Positions 1 to 5,077 of a stretch of 5,570 bases of DNA are shown piece after piece. How positions within the stretch are numbered: the stretch's first letter is position 1; every line of letters starts with the position of its first letter. The notes under the pieces are model-generated. The model was not told the DNA's origin and made no database searches. It saw only the letters and a list, made by a program, of their open reading frames with translations. This stretch comes from Pseudomonadota bacterium (GTDB taxonomy: Bacteria; Pseudomonadota; Gammaproteobacteria; Burkholderiales; SG8-39). Made by a program: the position numbers and the translations under genes. The stretch is taken from contig JAKAIH010000207.1 of assembly GCA_021825225.1 (NCBI GenBank), positions 1 to 5,570 on the forward strand, given 5' to 3'.

Positions 1-542
1 AGCCTCGCCGATACCCAGCGGCTGCCGCGAACGAGCAAGGCTCCGGTTGCGAGCGCCAGGACGAAACCCAGCAGCGACCCGAGCGCCATGTCCAACAGTT
101 CGCCGCCTCGTCTCTCCGCCGCTATGCCGTAAAGGAACAGCACGGTTTCGGCGCCCTCGCGTCCAACGGCGAGAGCGGCGAGCAGCGCGCAGGACCAGCC
201 GCCGGCACGATCGGCCGCCCGCGTCATGCTGATTTCCAGGTCACGTCGAATATGGCGCCCATGGACATTCATCCACGCCACCATTTGAGCGATGAGTGCT
301 GCAGCGACAAACAGCACGCCGATTTGGAATGCATCCAGCGCTTGGCCCGCGAGCTGGCTTTGCAAGCCCAGCATCAACGCGCCGAGGGTCGCCGCGAGCA
401 AGATTCCGGCGCCGGTGCCCAAAAAAAGATGACGCAGTCCTACCCCTGATGTGGGGCTGCGGCGAATCCAGGCATACAAGATGCCGACCACCAGAATCGC
501 TTCGACGCTCTCGCGCCACACGACAAACAGGGCATTTCCCAT
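1..542 (-). CDS. ftrC: FTR1-family high-affinity iron permease, 3' end cut off by the window
   Basis: Inner-membrane iron permease of the FTR1/EfeU family, expected to import ferric iron produced by a periplasmic oxidase. The visible 180 residues start at ATG 542 and begin directly in a membrane helix with no signal peptide. The family hallmark RExxE appears twice: RESVE at residues 10-14 and REGAE at 128-132, each inside a hydrophobic segment. Further hydrophobic stretches lie near residues 37-60, 72-92 and 150-171. FTR1 proteins usually have about 270-280 residues, so roughly a third is missing beyond base 1. The start is fixed by AAGGAG (554-549) six bases upstream, which overlaps the ftrB stop codon, indicating translational coupling. 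It is the last visible gene of the minus-strand iron operon. The FtrC name follows from gene order with the P19 and cupredoxin genes; EfeU-type is the alternative label. The family assignment is firm. Confidence 0.93.
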   Translation of the reverse strand, partial: MGNALFVVWRESVEAILVVGILYAWIRRSPTSGVGLRHLFLGTGAGILLAATLGALMLGLQSQLAGQALDAFQIGVLFVAAALIAQMVAWMNVHGRHIRRDLEISMTRAADRAGGWSCALLAALAVGREGAETVLFLYGIAAERRGGELLDMALGSLLGFVLALATGALLVRGSRWVSAR

Positions 543-548
543 GAGCAA

Positions 549-554
549 CTCCTT
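549..554 (-). promoter_or_regulatory. Shine-Dalgarno of the FTR1 gene fused to the ftrB stop codon
   Basis: On the minus strand the ftrB stop TAA (555-553) runs straight into AAGGAG (554-549), six bases before the FTR1 start ATG at 542. The overlap means that ribosomes finishing ftrB sit on the permease start site, a typical arrangement for coupling subunits of one transport system. Confidence 0.8.
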
Positions 555-897
555 ACTTCACCACGATGCGCCCGTGCGCGGTCTTGGGATGAAATTCGCC
601 AACGAACGGATACGTGCCCGGTTTCATCGGCGCAAAGACGAGTACACGAGTCACGCCGGGCGCAAGCACCAGTTCCTTGTGCAGCTCTCTGCTTTCGAAT
701 TCCTCGGCGCCTGCATTTTGATTGGTGATCTCCAGCCGGAAGCGCGTGTTCGCCGGGACCTCGATCACCTCGGGAAACCATTTTCCGTCCCGCGCGACGA
801 GCTTGAATGTCGGGAGGTCTTGGGCCCATCCCGTACCAGGCGAGAGCATCGACAGGGAAATCAAGCAACACCACGCAAGCAAGCGAAACGTACGCAT
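553..897 (-). CDS. ftrB: Periplasmic cupredoxin-like protein, FtrB type
   Basis: Secreted single-domain cupredoxin (Cupredoxin_1 / EfeO-cupredoxin type), 114 residues. In FtrABCD-type systems this component is thought to act as a copper-dependent periplasmic ferroxidase that hands Fe3+ to the FTR1 permease. A signal peptide covers about residues 1-25 (hydrophobic core, ending GWA before QDLPT). The domain follows, with the core KWFPEVIEVPAN at 39-50, an acidic/His cluster AEEFESRELHKE at 64-75 and the C-terminal EFHPKTAHG at 101-109. Likely metal ligands are E65/E66/E68, H73 and H103. The mature protein has no cysteine, so a classic blue type 1 copper site cannot form. The ATG at 897 was chosen because it begins the signal peptide and lies 13 bases after the porin stop; an in-frame TTG at 939 would add 14 residues inside the porin gene. 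No clear Shine-Dalgarno precedes ATG 897, so translation probably depends on coupling to the porin gene. Confidence 0.88.
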   Translation of the reverse strand: MRTFRLLAWCCLISLSMLSPGTGWAQDLPTFKLVARDGKWFPEVIEVPANTRFRLEITNQNAGAEEFESRELHKELVLAPGVTRVLVFAPMKPGTYPFVGEFHPKTAHGRIVVK

Positions 898-910
898 GAC
901 GCTATTCGAT

Positions 911-2458
911 TCACTGGTTGAGCTGGATGCGGATACCAACGAGCTTGACCGGCTTCGCGCCGGGATTACCAGCCGGGTCGCGAATCAGCTGGAAATCGGG
1001 GGATATCTCCAAATTCTGGTGGACGCGGTAGCGATAGTAGATTTCAGCGACCTGTTCAGCACCTTGGGCAGCGAATCCGAACACGGGGCTGCCGGCTGCG
1101 TTGACCACCCGTGCGGAGCCGTTGCGGAACGCCTCGCTGCTGCGATTGGCACCAAATGCGACACCCAGTGCGTCGGCCCCGCGCGACCAATAACTGCCGC
1201 CTATTTCGGCGCCAAGTGCGAGCGTGCGGTCGAACGGCAGCCCCTCGCCGCTGGCCCATCCGTAACGGCCAAACAAGGTAACGTAGTCACCAAAACGCTG
1301 GTCGAAATTCAAGCCGCCGCCACGATGTGGGCGAAGCAAGGTCGTATCCAGATCGCTCGGGTCGCGCAGGAAAGTGGGTGCCTGGGCGTTTCGCCAGAGA
1401 AAGGCACGGTAGTTGCCGGTGAGCCCACCGAAGCGCTGGGTGGATTCAGTCTGGGCAATCCAGAAGGGCGACCTGAAACCGTCGGAAAAGTCGGCGCTGC
1501 GCCCGGCGCCGAACACGCCCAAGGACAGGCCCCAAGGCTCGCTTTTGGTGCGCTCGTTGCTGTAGGCCACGCGCGCGCCGGGGGAAAAGCCGAAACCATC
1601 GGCGCCCACGTTTGCCGCAATCGGGTTGTCGAGCAGCGCGTTGTGGACGAAGGGGCTCGCGAGAAACTGGCGCGTTTCGTCGTTGGCGGCTGCGTTCTGG
1701 TCGAAGAACGCGAACGGGTCCATCTTGCCGAAATTGACCGTCAGTTTTTCACGCGACTGCGGTTTGAAGCCGCCGAAGGGCAAGGGAACCTCGGCCCGGT
1801 AATAGGCTTCGGCCAGCAGTACCGCACTGTTTTCCGGCGGGATCGCGGTACCGAGTTGAAATGACGAAGCGTTTGGGCCGGCAAAAGAAGTTATGTTCTG
1901 CGCGATCCCGCGGCCCTGCCCGACGCGAAAATGCCCGAAGAGCTTGCTCTCCACGTCGCCCGTCTTCACGGTCGGCGTGGTTACGGTAATGTCGGTGCGG
2001 TAGTTCAGCGTAGTTCCATTGGTATTGACGCCGCTCGCGCGCTGGCCTACAGAGGTGAAACTCGCCCCGGCGGCAAAGCCCTCGATCGAATCGATCACCT
2101 TGGCCTGCTTCTGGATGTCGAGCGTGTTGTACTCGACCGCTTTGAGCCGCGATGCCAGCTCCGGCTCGCGCTCAGAAATGTCCTCGTTATCGAGAGCGTC
2201 TTCCAGGCGCTTGTTGTAGCCTTCCAGGGCCTGAAGGCGCCTTTCAAGCCCCTCGTCCTTCAGCACCGGCCGTCCGACATACGCTTTGAGTCGCGCCTCC
2301 AGTTCGACGTTGCGTTTTTCCACGCGGTCCAGGCGATCGGCAAGGCGTTGCAGTTGCTGCTTCAACAACGCCTCGTCCTGCGTTGTCGCGCGAGCCAGGG
2401 GACAAGCGAAGCCGATCGCCAAGGTTGCCGCGGATACAAGAAAGCGGCCGAGGCGCAT
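911..2458 (-). CDS. Outer-membrane porin with N-terminal coiled coil (OprB/DcaP-like)
   Basis: Predicted outer-membrane beta-barrel protein of 515 residues. A signal peptide covers residues 1-24 (ends ARA before TTQDE). Residues about 26-120 form a heptad-rich, highly charged segment (for example DRLDRVEKRNVELEARLK), read as a periplasmic coiled coil that may trimerise the porin, as in DcaP-like porins. From about residue 125 the chain has alternating aromatic strands and glycine turns typical of a barrel. The end, with AEIYYRYRVHQNLEISPDFQ at 471-490, IRDPAGNPG and a final hydrophobic strand LVGIRIQLNQ, resembles the C-terminus of OprB (carbohydrate-selective porin) proteins. Its ATG overlaps the ftrA stop in a TGATG, with GGGAGG (2470-2465) six bases upstream. 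Its place between ftrA and ftrB suggests it supplies outer-membrane entry for the iron substrate, but the substrate is an inference; sugar or another anion cannot be excluded from sequence. Confidence 0.85.
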   Translation of the reverse strand: MRLGRFLVSAATLAIGFACPLARATTQDEALLKQQLQRLADRLDRVEKRNVELEARLKAYVGRPVLKDEGLERRLQALEGYNKRLEDALDNEDISEREPELASRLKAVEYNTLDIQKQAKVIDSIEGFAAGASFTSVGQRASGVNTNGTTLNYRTDITVTTPTVKTGDVESKLFGHFRVGQGRGIAQNITSFAGPNASSFQLGTAIPPENSAVLLAEAYYRAEVPLPFGGFKPQSREKLTVNFGKMDPFAFFDQNAAANDETRQFLASPFVHNALLDNPIAANVGADGFGFSPGARVAYSNERTKSEPWGLSLGVFGAGRSADFSDGFRSPFWIAQTESTQRFGGLTGNYRAFLWRNAQAPTFLRDPSDLDTTLLRPHRGGGLNFDQRFGDYVTLFGRYGWASGEGLPFDRTLALGAEIGGSYWSRGADALGVAFGANRSSEAFRNGSARVVNAAGSPVFGFAAQGAEQVAEIYYRYRVHQNLEISPDFQLIRDPAGNPGAKPVKLVGIRIQLNQ

Positions 2459-3009
2459 CAGTAGCCTCCCTTCTTTCCAATGCCTACATAGGTGAACTCA
2501 TACTCGACTTCGAACGGCTTGAACCACGGCCGCACCCCGGTGAGGCGATCGGTGTGTCGGCCGAAGTGGGTGTGCGGATCCGCTGAAGGCGGGTCGATCC
2601 GGTATTTCAGCTTGTATCTACCCGGTCCCTTGAGCTTGACGTTGTCGCCGTAATGCGCGCCGTCGTTGGCTACCATGGGCATCAGGTTTCCGCTCACCGT
2701 GTCAGCCGCTCCCTCCTTCTTCAACTCGAACTGCACCTTGAGATACGGTATCCATGCGCCCTCGGGAAAGCCGTTTTGATTGTTTCCCAGGGCTCGAACA
2801 TCCGCCTCCAGGTGAATGTCGGATTCACCGGGAGCTTTCATGATGCCCTCAGGTTCCATGGTGACGGGCTGCAGATAGACGGCGGTGATCTCCATTCCGT
2901 AACGCTGCAGCGGGGCGCCGACGGGGTACTCGACAGCGAGTGCGGAGGATGCGGCGAAGAAAGCGGCAACGAAACCGGCAGTCGAAACAAGATGTGGTGC
3001 AAATCGCAT
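2458..3009 (-). CDS. ftrA: P19/Tp34-type periplasmic iron-binding protein
   Basis: Periplasmic metal-binding protein of the P19/Tp34/FetP family, 183 residues, working with FTR1-type or FetM permeases in iron uptake; family members bind iron together with copper. A Sec signal peptide ends at SALA, residue 25, giving a mature N-terminus VEYPVGAPLQRYGMEI. Family motifs run in order: VYLQPVTMEPEG (44-55), SDIHLEADV (63-71, H66), WIPYLKVQFEL (86-96), NLMPMVANDGAHYG (108-121, M110/M112, H119), PHTHFGRHTD (145-154) and PWFKPFEVEYEF (161-172). H66, M110 or M112, H119 and H152 match the copper-site His/Met set known in Campylobacter P19 by motif position. The start is supported by AAAGGAG (3022-3016) six bases before the ATG. 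It is the first intact gene of the ftr set and overlaps the porin start. FtrA is used by analogy with Bordetella and Brucella ftrABCD; fetP or p19 would be equivalent names. Confidence 0.93.
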   Translation of the reverse strand: MRFAPHLVSTAGFVAAFFAASSALAVEYPVGAPLQRYGMEITAVYLQPVTMEPEGIMKAPGESDIHLEADVRALGNNQNGFPEGAWIPYLKVQFELKKEGAADTVSGNLMPMVANDGAHYGDNVKLKGPGRYKLKYRIDPPSADPHTHFGRHTDRLTGVRPWFKPFEVEYEFTYVGIGKKGGY

Positions 3010-3015
3010 GGTCTA

Positions 3016-3022
3016 CTCCTTT
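3016..3022 (-). promoter_or_regulatory. Shine-Dalgarno of ftrA, overlapping an upstream stop codon
   Basis: AAAGGAG six bases before the ftrA ATG fixes that start. The TAA at 3023-3021 that closes a coding-like minus-strand frame runs into this site, the same joint seen between ftrB and the permease gene. This hints that a gene once preceded ftrA in the operon. Confidence 0.7.
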
Positions 3023-3288
3023 AAGAATTGGCAAAAAGCGCCTCGCGCGTGGGGGCAATGGGGGACATGTCGAACAGAGATGAGTCGGACGCGCAGGAGA
3101 TCGCGCGGTCCAGCGGCTGCGCGCGCAGGGGCGCAGCCGTTTTTGATCCGATGCCGGGAATAGCCTTGTGCTTCCGCGCGCGCGGCGCTGGCGCCTACCT
3201 TGGGCAAGCGTGTTTCGGTCTGAGCGAACGCGCAGGGCGCGCGGCGAAACCCGACGCCGAAGGCCGCGGGGGATTTCGAAATCAACAT
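3021..3288 (-). pseudogene. Frameshifted small ORF between hemP and ftrA, possibly a TonB-receptor remnant
   Basis: Function not recognised with certainty. A translation start is well formed: ATG 3288 with AAGGGAG (3304-3298) nine bases upstream. The first frame begins MLISKSPAAFGVGFRR and passes through CAFAQTETRLPKVGAS and AARAEAQGYS, which recalls the signal-peptide junction and first residues of TonB-dependent receptors (compare the common pattern ETRLPEVVVTATRAEA). Past about base 3155 that frame, which stays open to TAG 3013, becomes arginine-rich and unconvincing. The neighbouring frame then carries SKTAAPLRAQPLDRAI, recalling the receptor plug pattern TKTDTPLRDIPQSI, and ends at TAA 3023-3021 on the ftrA Shine-Dalgarno. 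HemP genes often precede heme or siderophore receptors, so a gutted receptor would fit this position. The alternatives are an intact 91-residue ORF (3013-3288) of unknown role, or noncoding leader. The resemblance is by eye only. Confidence 0.35.
3114..3144 (+). terminator. Terminator-shaped hairpin pointing to the plus strand
   Basis: CGGCTGCGC (3114-3122) pairs perfectly over nine bases with GCGCAGCCG (3131-3139), with an eight-base loop, and five T follow at 3140-3144. This is the shape of an intrinsic terminator for plus-strand transcripts. No plus-strand gene lies upstream that would need it; on the minus strand, the direction of the operon, the T tract is absent. It could stop antisense transcription, end a small RNA, or be a chance product of GC-rich sequence. 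Confidence 0.5.
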
Positions 3289-3322
3289 CAGCCAGCTCTC
3301 CCTTCTTGGAAAGCGCTGGCTG
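3289..3322 (-). repeat. Hairpin with a Shine-Dalgarno in its loop
   Basis: On the minus strand CAGCCAGC (3322-3315) can pair over eight bases with GCTGGCTG (3296-3289). The 18-base loop contains AAGGGAG (3304-3298), and the 3' arm ends directly before ATG 3288. Such a structure could present or limit access to the start of the ORF that follows hemP. No regulatory family is recognised. Confidence 0.4.
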
Positions 3323-3389
3323 GCTGGCGGATGCTAGCTGGCTTGCGCGCGCGAAACTTGGTCCGGGGGCGCCTGCGCCGCCCGGGTCG

Positions 3390-3578
3390 TTACGCGGTTA
3401 GTATCAATTTGCCGTTTTGTGTCAGACGCAAGCGATATTCACGGCCGCCATGTTCGATGATCAATTCTCCGCGGGGGCCGAGCAGCGTCTGGCTCGAAAT
3501 TTTCGGCCGACACGGGGGCCGCGCCGTACGCGCTACACGTCCTTCCTGTCCCAGCGGGATGTTTGTTTGCGGGTCCAT
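3390..3578 (-). CDS. hemP: HemP-family small protein (hemin uptake / heme-receptor regulator)
   Basis: Small protein of 62 residues matching the HemP family. The first 28 residues are basic and variable; the conserved part is at 29-61: [18 protein letters not shown] followed by [16 protein letters not shown]. In related bacteria HemP/HmuP is small, cytoplasmic and Fur-regulated, and helps activate heme-receptor genes; it often precedes a TonB-dependent heme receptor. No such intact receptor is present here. ATG 3578 was chosen; an in-frame TTG two codons earlier (3584) is less likely because it sits within the predicted promoter. No Shine-Dalgarno precedes ATG 3578, and the predicted promoter places the first transcribed base at or next to this ATG, so the message may be leaderless. 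It lies 380 bases upstream of ftrA on the same strand and probably heads the same transcript. Confidence 0.88.
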   Translation of the reverse strand: MDPQTNIPLGQEGRVARTARPPCRPKISSQTLLGPRGELIIEHGGREYRLRLTQNGKLILTA

Positions 3579-3582
3579 AGTC

Positions 3583-3603
3583 AAACGATAACCGTTCGCA
3601 TTT
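3583..3603 (-). promoter_or_regulatory. Fur-box-like palindrome over the hemP -10 region
   Basis: Minus-strand AAATGCGAACGG (3603-3592) followed by TTATCGTTT (3591-3583) is an imperfect palindrome: 7 of 10 positions match across the centre. It is close to the AT-rich GATAATGAT-type Fur consensus (notably TTATC and the flanking AAATG). It overlaps the -10 element, so bound Fur with iron would block RNA polymerase, as expected for an iron-uptake operon. This is a visual match without a score. Confidence 0.5.
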
Positions 3604-3613
3604 GATCAGTCAA
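3585..3613 (-). promoter_or_regulatory. Predicted sigma70-type promoter of hemP
   Basis: Minus-strand TTGACT (3613-3608; 5 of 6 matches to TTGACA), a 17-base spacer, then TATCGT (3590-3585; 4 of 6 matches to TATAAT). Six bases separate the -10 from the hemP ATG, so the transcript would begin at about 3577-3579, on the start codon itself. Confidence 0.5.
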
Positions 3614-3631
3614 CCATCGATCGAGAATAGC

Positions 3632-3645
3632 TTGATATAGATCAA
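3632..3645. promoter_or_regulatory. Perfect FNR/Anr-type site upstream of hemP
   Basis: TTGATATAGATCAA matches the TTGAT-N4-ATCAA consensus of FNR/Anr regulators at all ten defined bases. Its centre (3638.5) lies about 60-62 bases upstream of the predicted hemP transcription start, close to the class I activation position of -61.5. It predicts induction under low oxygen, when ferrous iron is available. The opposite direction (toward the methyltransferase) shows no good -10 at the class II distance, but control of that side is not excluded. Confidence 0.6.
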
Positions 3646-3939
3646 ACTGGGCCGACCACGCGGATAGCGACGAGGTCGGCTTCGCGCCGCTTGGCAGCGG
3701 CGCACCTACCTTTATCCTTCACGTCGTGGCGGTCGAACGTACCGTTGCGTATAGACCACTTAGTCCGTCGGTTTCAGCGAAGGCATTTCTCAGACCTGAG
3801 CGCCGCGCTCTCATATAGACTACAACTCGAGGCTAAGCCGTAAGGACGCAGGGCGTTGCACCGGTGTTCGGCATACCGATTACCTGCGCGTGCCCTCATC
3901 AATTCGACGTCGAGCACTGTGAACAAGAGCGGCGGGAAA
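3646..3939. other. Noncoding stretch between the FNR site and the methyltransferase
   Basis: No convincing gene is seen on either strand; the open frames here lack start signals and protein-like composition. It contains a perfect hairpin at 3684-3703 and a segment at 3828-3885 with partial resemblance to a GEMM-type riboswitch. A promoter for the plus-strand methyltransferase must lie here but no clear -35/-10 pair stands out. Confidence 0.6.
3684..3703. repeat. Perfect 8-bp inverted repeat, role unknown
   Basis: GCGCCGCT (3684-3691), four-base loop TGGC, AGCGGCGC (3696-3703). Neither side is followed by a T tract, so it does not look like a terminator. It sits between the divergent hemP and methyltransferase units. 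Confidence 0.5.
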
Positions 3940-4563
3940 GTGAACGATAACTGGTACGACCAGCACGTATTGCCATATTTGCTCGATTTTGCCTGCGGCC
4001 TCAAACCGGTGCGCCGCCAGAGGGAGAAAGTCGTTCCCTTGGCCGAGGGTCGTGTGCTGGAGGTGGGCGTCGGCACCGGTCTGAACATGCGGCACTACGA
4101 CCGGTCCAAGGTCACGAAAATCGTCGGCCTGGATCCGGCGCTGCAAATGCACCGCCTCGCGCTCAGGCGCATCGCACGAGCGGGGCTCGATGTGAAGCTC
4201 GTCGGCCTCTCCGCCGAAAAGATTCCTTTCGACGACGCGAGCTTCGATTCCGTGCTTGTCACTTATACGCTGTGCACCATCCCCGATCCCGTGGCCGCAT
4301 TGAAGGAAATGCGCCGCGTCCTCATGCCGGGCGGAAAACTCATCTTCTGCGAACACGGCCGCGCGCCAGACCAGGGCGTCAGCCGCTGGCAGGACCGGTT
4401 GACGCCACACTGGAAGAAAATTGCAGGTGGCTGTCACCTCAATCGCGACGTTCCAGCCCTATTGCTCGAAAGCGGATTCGAATGCAAGGATATGCAGGCC
4501 AGGTATCTTCCCGGCCCGCGGCCGCTTACGTACAACTTGTGGGGCCAAGCTGTTGCGGCATGA
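3940..4563 (+). CDS. Class I SAM-dependent methyltransferase, METTL7-like
   Basis: Soluble Rossmann-fold methyltransferase of about 207 residues; the acceptor is unknown. SAM-binding motif I is VLEVGVGTG at 39-47, the acidic residue ending strand 2 is in VGLDPA (62-67, D65), motif II is FDSVLVTYTLCTIPDP (102-117) and motif III is LMPGGKLIFCEHG (128-140). The C-terminal part, EHGRAP then W150-Q151, P156-HWKK and GGCHLNRD (163-170), follows the pattern shared with human METTL7/TMT1 thiol methyltransferases and their bacterial relatives, which are often labelled UbiE-like. The start is taken at GTG 3940, because the family typically begins close to NDNWYDQHVLP; GTG 3919 is the alternative, and neither has a strong Shine-Dalgarno. 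It is a single-gene unit, transcribed away from hemP and toward copK, ending 128 bases before the shared terminator. No link to iron or copper handling is evident from sequence. Confidence 0.88.
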   Translation: MNDNWYDQHVLPYLLDFACGLKPVRRQREKVVPLAEGRVLEVGVGTGLNMRHYDRSKVTKIVGLDPALQMHRLALRRIARAGLDVKLVGLSAEKIPFDDASFDSVLVTYTLCTIPDPVAALKEMRRVLMPGGKLIFCEHGRAPDQGVSRWQDRLTPHWKKIAGGCHLNRDVPALLLESGFECKDMQARYLPGPRPLTYNLWGQAVAA

Positions 4564-4691
4564 AATCTACCTGGTCGAATCCGTCTGCTACCCGGTGGCC
4601 GGCGAGCCCCACTGTCGCCGCGCGCCAAGTGCGTATGTAACGCGCTCGCGTGCGAACAGCCGCAAGGTTGCCGACCATACTTCGCAATAAC

Positions 4692-4716
4692 AACGGCCCG
4701 CTGAGCGGGCCGTTTT
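4692..4716. terminator. Intrinsic terminator shared by the methyltransferase gene and copK
   Basis: AACGGCCCGC (4692-4701), loop TGA, GCGGGCCGTT (4705-4714): a perfect 10-bp stem with a run of four T (4713-4716) on the plus strand. On the minus strand it begins 26 bases after the copK stop and is followed by TTGTTATTG, less T-rich but usable. Its position between convergent genes suggests it works in both directions, better on the plus strand. Confidence 0.8.
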
Positions 4717-4739
4717 CCTAAAGCGAAAGTCGGAAGAAA

Positions 4740-5024
4740 TCAACCGCCGAGTTTATGTTGCCCGTGCAACATTTCGTCGACGCGATAGATCTCGTTTCCG
4801 ATCATGATGATTTTCTTGCCATCTTTGGTTTCCATAACATGACCGGGATCCATATATACAGACCGGCCATATTTGTCTTCCATCCCCATTTTTCCATCCT
4901 TGTAGACGTACACCGTCGAGCCGTCTTTCAATGCGATCGATTTCGCGACCTGGGACGCATCGACGGCGAATGCCGAACCGGTAACGGCAATCATCGCAAT
5001 AACTGCCAACAGTTTCTTTAACAT
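4740..5024 (-). CDS. copK: CopK-family periplasmic copper-binding protein
   Basis: Small periplasmic copper-resistance protein, 94 residues, the same length as CopK of Cupriavidus metallidurans. The signal peptide is residues 1-20 (MLKKLLAVIAMIAV core, ending AFA), leaving a 74-residue mature protein starting VDASQVAKS. Mature numbering places Met at 26, 28, 38, 44 and 54 and His at 70. The known family ligands are M28, M38, M44 and M54 for Cu(I) and H70 for Cu(II), so the whole set is conserved in register. Recognisable family stretches are KDGKMGMEDKYG (22-33), HVMETKDGKKIIM (42-54) and GNEIYRVDE (56-64). Extra possible copper contacts not expected in the Cupriavidus protein are H42, M65 and H67. 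ATG 5024 has AGGAG (5036-5032) seven bases upstream. No copABCD efflux genes are within the window; it converges on the methyltransferase. Confidence 0.94.
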   Translation of the reverse strand: MLKKLLAVIAMIAVTGSAFAVDASQVAKSIALKDGSTVYVYKDGKMGMEDKYGRSVYMDPGHVMETKDGKKIIMIGNEIYRVDEMLHGQHKLGG

Positions 5025-5077
5025 TTTGGTTCTCCTGGGAATTAGCCGGAATGGCTTGTGGAGATTAGTCTCTGCAC

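Noticed and set aside
722..1864. Long plus-strand open frame of 380 codons
   Set aside because: It is antisense to the porin and ftrB genes, has no signal or domain and a repetitive Val/Ala/Gly/Glu-rich composition typical of the mirror of a GC-rich gene; the minus-strand porin has a signal peptide, a Shine-Dalgarno and recognisable motifs.
3029..3053. Possible minus-strand terminator before ftrA (GCGC-GAG-GCGC followed by TTTTT)
   Set aside because: The stem is only four base pairs, too weak to call, although it could cause pausing.
3272..3283. Palindrome GATTTCGAAATC as a possible second Fur or other operator
   Set aside because: It matches no consensus I know and falls within the ORF that starts at 3288; a 12-base palindrome can occur by chance.
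3363..3385. GC-rich hairpin just after the hemP stop as a terminator
   Set aside because: The stem is imperfect and no T tract follows on the minus strand, so termination between hemP and ftrA is not supported.
3028..3591. Plus-strand open frame of 187 codons across the hemP-ftrA gap
   Set aside because: It runs antisense to hemP, is arginine-rich with no protein motif, and crosses the plus-strand terminator hairpin.
3880..4437. Minus-strand open frame of 185 codons opposite the methyltransferase
   Set aside because: The plus-strand frame carries complete SAM-binding motifs; the minus frame has no domain or start signal and is a shadow.
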